Assembly: GCF_013373865.1 (NCBI RefSeq) | Contig: NC_050470.1 | Location: 31,107,585-31,171,584, forward strand | DNA: 64,000 bases | DNA from: Monomorium pharaonis | Taxonomy: Eukaryota > Arthropoda > Insecta > Hymenoptera > Formicidae | Reading direction: 5' to 3' | Shown here: in pieces, positions 10,193 to 21,444 of the stretch | How positions within the stretch are numbered: position 1 is the stretch's first letter | Layout: each line of letters begins with the position of its first letter | The notes under the pieces: generated by a model | Seen by the model: the letters and a program-made list of their open reading frames with translations, nothing else | What the model was told of the DNA's origin: nothing | Databases searched by the model: none | Made by a program: the position numbers and the translations under genes

Positions 10193-13100
10193 ATGGCGTA
10201 CTATAACGCTGACGATGATTTGAATGCTGAGAAATTGCCGATTGTTGATCGGTAAGAGCAAAGAAAGGGTGAATTTAGATTAGTAAACCTGTTTGAGGAG
10301 TAGTACTACATTTTTATATTATTTGTAGGATGGATGCGGAATATACGTTATATGTGAATGATATTCCACTTGAGTTAAATGAGGTACAATCAATATATTT
10401 AGTTGTAAATTATAGTTATTAACCTCGTAACTGCCAGCGTCAAAGAAAAATTGAGAATCTTTAACACTGAAGTTTATGGTCTGGAAAATATCTTTACTCC
10501 TTTGGACACACTCTGGATTTACCAGATCACAAACTTCAGTGTCAGAGATTTTCAATTTTTTGGTAGTTTGGGCCATGTTTGAAAAGACAAAGACAGGGTT
10601 AAAGGGTTAAAATTTGTGATCCTTGCCATTAACTTATTTTTTACCTATTATAAGTTGCATTGGTTTACTTAAAAAATTATTATGTATACTTGTATTATTT
10701 AAGGATTAAGATACTTTATTTAATAACATGAATTGTGATAATCTTTAAGGATGCCATCAAAGATGTTTTTAATCACTATGGTAAAATTGTGGGGATGTTT
10801 CATCCTCGTAATGCCAAATGGGCCTATATCACATATGGGACTTATCGTGAAGCAGAACATGCTATAAGAGATCTTGATGGTAAGAAACCATTAAAGTTGA
10901 AAGTAGCACTTGCAAAGGAGAGAACTACGAAAGAGGAACAAAAGTCAAATGTGTCAGAGACTTTTGTTGAAAGCGCAAGAGTAGTAAATACTGCAGATTC
11001 TGTTCATAATGATATGAAATCGTAAGCAACAACATTAATTATTGAAATGTTAAAATAATAATTAGATATGATCAAGTAAATGTTTAAACATATTTACTTT
11101 TGTTTTTTATATAAATCAATTATAATAGTATGCCTCTGCAAAAGATAAGTAACATCAGTTAAAAGTTTTTATATATTACATTTGCTTATAGTGTTATCAA
11201 TATATTGGTTTTTAATCAGGAGAAATAATGCAATTTGAATTTAAATAAAAAGAAAAGGAATAATTTTTAGAGTCTACAATACTATAATAAAATGTAAATA
11301 TCTACATTTTTTAATTTTTATACATAACTTGAAATTTATTTTATGATTATTTCCAAGTTGTTACTCAGTAAGTTTTTAATACTGCCATAAATAATTTTAA
11401 AATATATAATTTTCTTCTCTCCTTTTCTTTCAGAACAAAAAATATTTTTGACTTATGTTTTCTACACTTTTTTTGCAGAGGTATTTTTTTTGCATGGTAA
11501 ATTATATAAATTCAAAAGATATCTAACATATCTAAAGAAACATTTTAGAAAATGTTTTAATATTCAAAAGGTTTTCTAATTCTTAAATTTAATATTAAAT
11601 ATAAATTGAGAATATGTAGTATTTTTTTTATATTTAATATGAGAAAGTAATTATATAACGTGTAATATAATTTATATTTTATTATAGTCAGAGTACGAGT
11701 CATGGCCAGTCATTAAATGCATCCGCTAAACGTGCAATGCCACCAATAACAGTACAACATAGATATGCAGATTCTGCTTTACCTTTGGGTTCCAGGACAC
11801 CTTATGAGATTGATGATCCTTATTGGCAAACAAATCAATTATGGACAAGGTTAGTTAAACAAATACATTATAATAATTGTTAAAATGTATTTACATGTTT
11901 TTTATTTTAGAGGTGTAATAACTGTCACCCCAGATGGAAGAAGACATGTTTCTCTCGGACGTGGTTATACACTTTATACCTTCCCAGAACAAGATCCTAA
12001 CATTGAAGAATATGTATCAAAAGTATACGAACGACGGAACAATGTACGTAAATATAGAACTAATATAAAAGTTTGAAATATTATGTTGCAAATTTAATAT
12101 GTACACAGAATAGATAAAATAATTTAAATACTTAGGAAATACATTACTTTTTTTATTAATAAGAGATTAATTTATTATTTGGTCTTTAATACAGATTTTA
12201 TTCTTGTTGGGAATGAAATACAACGCTTAAATTGATAATATAAGTGATTTGCGAGGAAAAAATTTGCTCCTTGTTACTTTCTAAAATTGTCCTTCGTTCT
12301 CCTAGTTAAACATTTTTTTTAACGAGTGTAAATGCTGGGCTTAAATACCACTGTGAGTCATTGTGAATAGTAGTTTTAAAAATCAAAGTGGAAAATTTCT
12401 CTTCACATTATTGATATTTAATATTTTTAAAAAGGTTCTAGAAGAATGGTATAAGATTACACTGGTGATTATTTAAATATTGGAGAACTTTATTACAAGG
12501 ATAAAATCTAAATTAAAGATTAATGATAGATTAATCTTGTAATAACATAACTAGTATATTTTCGAAGTGTTTGTATTATTTAAGCCGCTTATAAGTTGCT
12601 TTTAATAATCAATATAATTATTTTTTATAGGGATTATACGAATATTCAAGAGACAAACTTAATGGAGTGCAAAATTGTGTTGTTTGTTCTACAAAAACAA
12701 TAAAGCATTGCGAAAGATGCTTGACGTATTATTGCAGCAAAGTCTGTCAATTGGAAGATTGGCCACAACATGAGGCTCAGTGTAGACGTATCCCGTAATT
12801 ATATTAATATTTTTAAATTTATGCACATCAGTAAAAAACAATAGATTTTTATAAATACAAATTAAAGTGGCCCTATTTATAATTTTTTATGCTAAGTCTT
12901 AAAAAAAATATTGTTTGCATATTGAAACGATTATTGTTTTAATTCAAGTAACATTAATAAAGTAGATAAATTGTATGTAAAAAACTGTATTTGTTTTATT
13001 TACTTCGATCCTTTTTTATTTTTAGTTATATTATTTTAAGTTACTTTTTTCAGGTCTTTAGTGGAAGAAACGGTTAATAATGTATCATCTTTACAAATTG

Positions 13101-16100
13101 GTCAAGATGTAGATCAAACGAAGACATCAGCGCTGAATGCAATTAATAAAACTGTTAAATCTAATGATTTAAAGTTGCGACGACCTAATACACATAATAC
13201 GATGCAAACAGAAAATTCGAATGATGACACAAGTGTAAATATCAATATGCATAAAAGTAATACAAATGTTACACATAATTCTAATAATGATATTCAGGAA
13301 AGACCTCAACATAATAATATCAATGTATCTCAAACTAAGAAGGCAGATCAACTAAATACATCAAACATCAAAGAATTTTCTCAACAACATCGCAGGTATA
13401 ATAATACTAATGATAGCCCTGATAATTCGAGAAAGAATTCTGCAACATCTAGTTCCTCTGCTCAAAGTTATCATAGTCGTAACTGTCAAAATGACTTAAA
13501 TAAGACTAGTATTAACAAAGAAAGAAATGATAACAGTAATATAAGAGACAGAATTTACAATAATGATAAGAATGTTCCCCAAAGAAATAGCTTCCAGAAT
13601 AATAAAGGCTCTGCTTGTTATAACAGAGAAAATATCAATAAATCAGAATTGGAATCTTGCAGCAATACCTCAGTAAACAGTGATTTAGCTTTTTATAAAG
13701 ATACACATTTGTCAAAAACAAAATTTACAACAGTGGAAGTTATAATACCGCTAAATAATGATGAATATTGGATATATAAGTTAGAAGATGCAGATGCACG
13801 TAATGATTTAATGATAAAGCTACAAGAGGTCGTAAAAACGTCACGTAATATGCATCCAATTGTCGACGAAGTTTATGGTGTGATGTATGACACTATTTGG
13901 CATAGAGCTAGGGTGACATCTTTGAATCCTACTAAGGTTCATTTTATTGATTTTGGTAATGATGAGATATTAGAAAAAGATGCTCCTCTCAAAGATATAA
14001 AAGATCTGATTAAAGCGCCTAAATTTGCTAGAAAAATTCGCTTGTCACAAAGCACAAGAAAATTGCGAGAAGGCGAAAAGATTTCTGTTAAAACGTTGTC
14101 TGTAGATTCTGAAAACACGACAATAGTAGAATTAGAACAAGGACAATTGGAAAATTCACCTTTGTGTACAACAGGAAGTATTTCAAATAATGCAGTAAAA
14201 AAGTCGCAAAAAAATTCTGAAACATCACCAGATAAAAGTATAAAAACTTCTAAGATTCAAATACCTAACATCTTGGATGATATTACTAATTCGATGAAAC
14301 AAAAAAAGGTTTCTGAGATGCAAATTGCTGGTTTGATGCAAATCAATGAAGCAACGCAAAAAAACGTTTACAGTGTAACTTTATGTCCAAGTGATTATCA
14401 AGATAAGATTCAGATGATTTTCGAAGACTTGGAGGAAGAATGCAAAAAAGTACAAACATCTGTACATTTCAAGTATGTATATAGGATATATCTATGTGCA
14501 TGTATATGTTGTGTAGACTTATATTTTATTCTGGTGTATTTTGATATAACAAAATGTTTGTAAATTACTGGTTTTCATTATTAATTTTTTGATATTTTTT
14601 ACTTTAATACTGTTATATGTGCAGATAATAATTAGAGGAATTAGATTATATGTAGTAAAAAATATATCATAGTTTTATTTAAAAAATAACAATGATTTTT
14701 CTATAATTATGAAAGATTGTATTTTTTGTAATTTTATTTTTAAAATTTTTATTTGTTTTATGGATAATATATCTTTTAATTAATCTTTCACATACACACT
14801 TATTTTTTCAACTTTTGTATACACATTGGATGGTTGCCACTCACAGCAATTTTCAAACGACTGTATCTTAAAAATATTTATGCTAAAATTCTGAAAAAAT
14901 TCATGAATTAACTTTAATGTTTATAGAAAGCTATTTACATACTTTTGATATTAAAATTTAAGAAATTTTATGTTAAAAATTATATTTCGCGATTAAAAAA
15001 ATTGGTTTTTGCAGTTTTTTTCCATTTATTACTTGAAAGGTATCAGAGTGCTGAATTTTTATTTTTGGATGGTAATCACCTAGTGTGTATGCGAAGAGTT
15101 AAAATACAACTTTGATTTCAAACATATTTATCTTCTGCACATTTTTCAAATTTTTGAAATATTTACTTGCAATAGTTAAAATATTGAACATCTTGTGTAT
15201 ATACGTGTGTACGTACACACAATTTTACACATAAATTTTTATGTTATATAGAATATCTTTCATTGAGCATAGTTTTAGAATAATTTATTTATTTTTAGGC
15301 CAAAAGCAGACGACTTAGTTTGCTTTAAGGCACCTGATGACTATTGGTACAGAGGGTACGTTTTAGCATCTCCTGAAACATCATCCAATTGGTCCATTTT
15401 TTCAGCAGATGATGCAAAAATTTTTTCAACGGATAAAGTTGTGCCATGTCCTGAAAAATTCTTGAATATTTGTACTTTTGGAGTAATATGCGAAATAAAT
15501 CATCCTACCATTCAAGTAAGTATTTTTAAAATATTTTGTATATTAATACACAATTATAGATACTGATATAGATTTTTATTTTGATATTTTATAAGCTGAA
15601 AGTATCGGAGTCATACGAATTCACAGCAATCATAAATGAGAAGAGCTGTAAACAAGAATGTCTTCAAATACAAATTATTGACTCTGAAGTGATACAAGCT
15701 GTGGTGAGGCCATGGAAATTCAAAATTTCGCCGAGTCTATTTGAATTAAAGACTGGATCAAAGGTTTGATACGTTATCTCAAGATACAATGTCAAAAATT
15801 ATTACACAATTCTAATATTTCTTGTATCCGTGTGCGCGTGTATGTGTGTGTGTGCGCGCGCGCCTGCGCATGTGTGTCACATACGCGTGCGTGCATACAC
15901 ATTATTTTTTTTATAGAAATTACATCTATAGAAAAATTAATGAGTTCAAAATTGTAAATAGAAATCTTTATTTGTAATTTACCAATATTTAACGTTTTAT
16001 TACCGTTCCTTTATATTTTATAACCTAAGATATATTTCAATAATTTTGAACTAGTTTTCTACAGTGGAATAATCTATTTTTTATCCTAGTTTTATCTCTT

Positions 16101-18540
16101 TTTAAAATTTTTATTATAATTCTTTTAAATTGCATTTCGATTTCGGTCTAAGTATTTTTTTTCAAGACCTATAAAAATTCAGTAAGGAATCATGACTTTG
16201 AATCTAAAAATTTAATGCTTCTGACTCAATCTATAAAGTTTAATGCTTCTTGTTTAAATTATTAGCTTTAATTGTCTGACACGAAGCATATACCTGTGAA
16301 GAAATTCTATTTTGATCTCAATTATTAACATTTTTCTTTTCCAAAAATTGCAAATTTTTTTTTATTATAGTTATATAAGGGAATTTATTCAAGAATATTT
16401 AATAATTTTGAACGTGACTGTATTTATACTATCAATGTGAATTAAAATTTTAAATTGTTTTTGTAACTATGATTTTAGGTATGTCTCACAAGTTATCGAA
16501 ATCATTTTTGTATGTTTGCACGCTCCTTGGACGACGCTGCAGTAGAATATTACAATAGTATTATGCAATCTGTTGCACGATATGCACAAACAGGTAAAAT
16601 GTTGCAGGTTAAATATCAGATAAACCGTTAACTATAACAAATTGCTAATTATTTTTACTATTTCTATTGCAGCACCATCTCTAACTGAACTTCCAACTAA
16701 AGAAAAAATAGTGATTGCGCCATTCGAGGATGGTAATAATTATCGCGCAATAATTCTAAAAACGCAGAATGATAAAGCTATGATAGCATACATTGATTTC
16801 GGCAATGTAGCCGAAATTGATATAAAAGATCTTAAAGAAATGCCAGAATGTCTTTCACTGGTACTGTTTAATAATATACTTGCATGCTAAAATAATAATA
16901 CATTGTTGAATATCAAGATATCTGTGTTTTTATAGCAACAAAGCTGTTCAGGCAAAATAATTTTAAAAGATATTCCTCGCGATATCCCCAGCAATCAAGA
17001 AGTTGACTTATATCTTCGTGAATTAGTAGGCAATGAAGTATCTCTGATATGTACATTTGAAGGTGGATCAGCCAAAGATGGAGTTTATTTGACAACACTT
17101 ACAGGAGAATCTATCAATGATAAAATAAATCGGCTATTAATCCCAGGATGGAAAAGAGAAAATAAGAGTGGTAATCAATCATAAATTACAAGATTTTTAG
17201 AAAGTAATGCAATATATATTTCTTATTACAATTTGTTATACAAAGGCTATTGAATTTATACATTCTGCCGTAATATATAATTTATGTATTTTACAAAATA
17301 AGAATTATAAGTTTATTATTTTTTCATATAGACAATGTGTGCTACATGTTCAACGATATTAAAGCCGCAGCTTTAGGAAGCGTAGGTGATACAGTAGATG
17401 CAGTAGTAGTGTATATGCGTGCATCAATGATACAGTCCTTTATGATTGCTCCTTTCGATGTTGAGCTATTAACTTATGTCTTTAATGTGATGCCTACTAA
17501 GGTAAATAACGCGTTATCTCGAAGTATTGGTACTGTACACAACATGTACAATAATTCAATCTTATTTTGTTGCAGCTAAAAGAGTATTGCGAAAAAGCAG
17601 AATATTATATACCAAGACAACATGAATTATGTTTAGCATTGTACGAGGGGATGTGGTATCGAGCAGCATGTATTGATCCTAAGGAATCATACACAACTGC
17701 ACAAATTTTGTTTCTTGATTATGGGAACATAGAATCAGTAGAACATAAGAATATTAGGTTGATGCCCAAAGACTTTGTAACACCTTCTGCAGTTGCAAAT
17801 CTGTGTGAAGTTGTCAGTAAGTATTGAGACAATTGTGATAAGTTAAAATCAATCTACAATAGATGCAGGATTGGAAAGTAACACATTATCGTTACTTTTT
17901 TTGTAACAATTGTTACTTTTTTTCCTATCGGTAACGAATTTTATAGTTACGTGTGAAATGTATGTTACTTTTATAAAACTATAAATTCACGCGCGCATAC
18001 ACACACACACACTACACACACACACGGATTATGTTGCAATTAATTAACCGACTATAGATTTTGTAATCCATTATAGGACGCGTAAGAAATACAATTAAAT
18101 ATCATTCTAAAAGAGATTATTAAAATTTCATGAAAAAGTAACAAATTGTTACTTTCTAAGTAACTGTTATTTTTATAAAATAATCCCCTATTCTGAATTG
18201 AACTACAGAGTAAGTCAGTAAAAATTAACTAATCATAATTAATTATTCTTCTCAGATTTGGCTGTAATTGATCGATTTCTTACAATTTACTACACCTACA
18301 ACTTACTACTACATACTAAGAATACAATATTTTCATATTCAAACTTATCTATTACTCGTTTCAGATTTGGCACCAGTCGATAATGGCAATTATTCCGAAA
18401 CAGTACAAAACAAACTAAGTGAGTTGATACAAGTAAACTCGCAAATTAAAATTAAAATTGTAGAATGCGTTTGTGAGGGTCAATATAAAGTTGAGTTGCC
18501 AGATGTACGCGCTGAGCTAGTTAAACATGGTCTCGTATAG
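10193..18540 (+). CDS. vret: Vreteno-like RRM-MYND-multi-Tudor protein (piRNA pathway)
   Basis: Fifteen exons: 10193-10251, 10329-10383, 10750-11021, 11688-11849, 11911-12043, 12631-12794, 13054-14472, 15299-15515, 15596-15763, 16479-16593, 16673-16860, 16936-17170, 17332-17501, 17576-17816, 18365-18540. All phases agree, giving 1,257 residues. An N-terminal RRM (about 22-100; YVNDIPLEL, KWAYITYGTY) is followed by a MYND zinc finger (243-279; CVVCSTKTIKHCERC, CSKVCQLEDW), a long Asn/Ser-rich linker, then four Tudor-type cores: WHRARV/VHFIDFGNDE (about 552-600), WYRGYV (about 765-815, aromatic cage degenerate), YRAIIL/IAYIDFGN (about 935-985) and WYRAAC/ILFLDYGN (about 1135-1185). Tudor domains bind symmetric dimethylarginine of PIWI proteins; Vreteno acts in nuage/Yb-body piRNA biogenesis. 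RRM plus MYND plus Tudor repeats fits Vreteno/TDRD1-like proteins. Expected in germline cytoplasm. Confidence 0.9.
10419..10610. mobile_element. Palindromic TTAA-flanked MITE in vret intron 2
   Basis: 192-bp element bounded by TTAA, whose halves fold back: AACACTGAAGTTTATGGTCTGG on one arm pairs with its near complement on the other. TTAA target choice suggests a piggyBac-type origin. The minus-strand open frame starting MAQTTKKLKIS is only the palindrome read through and is not a gene. Confidence 0.65.
14806..15110. repeat. Degenerate inverted repeat in vret intron 7
   Basis: The ends share a diverged inverted arm (CTTTTGTATACACATTGGATGG on the left against GGTAATCACC-TAGTGTGTATGCG on the right). 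Probably an old palindromic element. Confidence 0.3.
17873..18157. mobile_element. Palindromic element in vret intron 14
   Basis: Terminal inverted repeats of the type GAAAGTAACA...GTTACTTTTT occur at both ends; the centre contains a CA microsatellite. It lies within the 548-bp intron 14 and has no coding capacity. Confidence 0.5.
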
Positions 18541-19290
18541 TTTTCGTAAAAATTTTAATTTACGTATAATTTTATGAATTATGTGATCTTGTGTAAGATG
18601 ATAGAAGATAATTTTTAGTCTTAAGGCATTATATTGGCATAATTTGAGGCTGATTTGACGTCATATATTTTAAACAGTGGACAAGATTTGAGTACGGCTC
18701 GGAGTATTTGACTTACACACGATTCTTTTTATTTGTTAATTTTAGTCTACTGTTATCATGTTTTGTTTCTCAAGGAGAGCAGTTTTATTTTCATGTTTCT
18801 ATGTTTATGCCATATTTACAAAGACATCTTTTTTTGCTACAAATATTTAGACTAAAATAAAATTTTTGTATTTCTTAATAAAAAGATGATTATAGCACAT
18901 ATATTTTTTCCCCCACTCATTTATTGATACTATATAATTATTTTTATAACAATCACGTGATAATGTGAGGTAAGTTTGGAGTCAGTTTTGCTATATCTGT
19001 ATGAGATTGTCCATTTGCACGCGATTACTCGTTTGTTTTCCGGTTATTTCGCATAGAGAAATCTTTGATAAAAATATTGGATCGTGAAATAAAGCACGGA
19101 GTTGACCGCAAGTGAGGTGATGGAATATAATTTCTCTATACAATGAAAGCTTGATTTTTTTTTTTACGACAACCTAACCTCCCTCTGAATAACAGCTGAT
19201 CATGATCGCGCCTTGTCTCGGATGACATATCTCCTGCGAGACTCCTGCCGTTTACCAAGTGAAAGACTCGAGAAACGAGAGTGGTAAACG
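18541..19290. other. vret 3' flank and ORP-like gene promoter
   Basis: AT-rich. Two AATAAA signals (about 18,855 and 18,877-18,882) are plausible vret polyadenylation signals. The segment 19,100-19,290 is more GC-balanced and is the likely 5' UTR/promoter of the next gene. Nothing else seen. Confidence 0.5.
18877..18882 (+). terminator. Candidate poly(A) signal of vret
   Basis: AATAAA about 340 bases after the stop codon; another lies about 20 bases upstream of it. Confidence 0.4.
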
Positions 19291-19982
19291 ATGAACGTGC
19301 AAACGAGGCACCCTTACGAGGGTTTGCTGCATAAGTATACGAATGCCATGAAGGGCTGGCAGTACCGTTGGTTTATATTAAGCCCTGAGACCGGCGAGCT
19401 GCATTATTTCCTTAGCGAGTCTGAGAAGAATCAAAGGCCACGATGTTCAATATATCTAGCAGGCGCCGTAATAGCTCCGAGTGATGAGGATTCGAACACG
19501 TTTACCGTTAATTCTGCTACTGGTAGATATCTTATTGTCAAATGAAATTTTGCTAATAATTATATTCTTATAAGATATACGAACGTTTAATTCAATTTAA
19601 AATTTAATTAGTTTTCGATATCCTTACAGGTGACATGATAAAACTACGAGCTACAGATGCGCGAGCACGCCAAGAATGGGTGGATAAACTACGGGCAGTT
19701 ACAGAGATGTATACTAGGGCGATAGCCAGCAGCCATCCTCCATTGCCACCGCGAGAACATTCTGGAAATTCGAGCAGGAATCCTGTCATTAAACTGGAAG
19801 TGTTGGACGCTTTTGCCAATTGCCAAGAGCAGTTAAGAAAGGTGGAGAAGCACAATCTTGCCTTAGCACAATCTATTGAGAACTCAGATTTACATCTAGA
19901 CTCTGATCTCTTGGTTCTTAAAGCTATGGCACACACTACTTTACACACACTGAGCCAATGTCTCAATATATTATATCAGTAG
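19291..19982 (+). CDS. ORP10/11-like PH-domain protein lacking the lipid-transfer domain
   Basis: Exons 19291-19522 and 19630-19982 join in phase 1 to give 194 residues. Residues about 8-105 form a PH domain (YEGLLHKYTNAMKGWQYRWF, CSIYLAGAVIAPSDEDS, FTVNSATG, IKLRATDARARQEWVDKL) that closely resembles the PH domain of human OSBPL10/OSBPL11. A following helical segment (LDAFANCQEQL to LDSDLLVLKAMAHTTLHT) also matches those proteins. It then stops, whereas full ORPs continue to a ~400-residue sterol/PS-binding ORD with an EQVSHHPP motif. No such exon is visible before the next gene. The protein could bind phosphoinositides at membranes without transferring lipid. A possible donor (CA|GTAGAG) overlaps the stop codon, so splicing to a distant exon is not fully excluded. 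Confidence 0.85.
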
Positions 19983-21444
19983 AGAATTAATCATATTTTT
20001 TACTTACTTGTCTATTAATATTAAGATTTTTTATATCTGCGAATATGTAAGATTATCTTCCCTGTTGCGCAATATCTATATCATTTTATTTTGAACGATT
20101 ATGTACTTATCTATTAAAGCTAACTTTAGATGTACATTAATGTAATTAAAAACGAGATTGATACCACTTGCCATATCATATTTATCGTAATAATTTTTAA
20201 TCATTAAATAACAATTGATCTTAAATAGTTGATTTAATTTTTACAAAAGTAGTTTATTTTTTTTACATTAAGTAAAAGGCTAATAATTGGTTAGAGTATG
20301 CTATTTTTATTCAATCACGAAGAGATTACAGTTTTCTTAAACTTATTTCATTAAATTTTAATAATAGATTCTTTGAAAGTTAATCATTATATATTACTAT
20401 AAAATTTATAGTAAAATTCAATAAATATTTTTTATTAGAATTCTTTACACATGCACATGTGTGTTTGTTCTTCCTATAATATTATAATTTAATTATACCA
20501 TATATGTAACTTTTTTTTTTCTTAATAGTATATCATATAGAAATAATTATAGCTTTATTTGCTATTTCAATCTTGCCTGTCAATCTCAGTGTAAATTCTT
20601 CCAATAACAATACATAAAAATGTTATACACACATATATGTACATATATTTTAATAAGTAAAACATAATGCATTGCCCTATACTTTTTTGTTCTACTCGAA
20701 AACTAATTCTTTACAAATGTAAAAGTCAAGTATATATTAAATGTGTATTATTACACTTGCCTGCTATTTTAAAAATGTATCGTAAGGATTGCATTAATAA
20801 CTTATTAACGCACATCTCTTATAAATTACTACTAATTAAACTTATAATTTAGTATATAATATCATTAATTTAATTTTTGCTGTTATAAATGATTAAAAAC
20901 TTTTAATTACTTTCCATATAAAGACTGCCGTGTATGTATATATGTATTATATAAATTAAATAGCTGTAAGAAATACAATTTTTATTAAAAATATTATTTA
21001 AAAGTTTTTATATATTAAAATAAAAGGAAATAAAACGGTGTATGTGTCATCGTAACATGACGTAAGATCCAATGTCAAGAGCACGTAAATGGGTGAAGGT
21101 AAACAACTGGAGTGACTTTTCTTTTTCGCCAAGAGATCAAACGTGATCCAATGCTTCCACAACAGTACTACTCTTGCTCAAGGTACCTCGAAGATCAAAA
21201 TGAATTAACACGCATCGAGTGATTAAAGTCGATGGATAAAAAATTGCGAATTAATTTTCTTTATTATATTTGAAAAAGATTACTTCGAAATATTTATCCG
21301 GGAACGTTATGCGCTCCATTCAAATTTCATATCGTTGAAAAGTGAAATCAAAGTTTGAAGAGTATTCTTATATCTTATATCCCTTTTGTATGTATAATAT
21401 AATAAAAACAAAATCGTAATAATAATAATCAAGTACGAAGAAAT
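19983..21444. other. AT-rich intergenic DNA
   Basis: No coding exon, ORD motif or repeat family recognised. Strongly AT-rich to about 21,020. The last ~400 bp includes a more GC-balanced stretch (about 21,040-21,230) that may be the promoter/5' UTR of the PDZ-RING gene. Confidence 0.5.
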
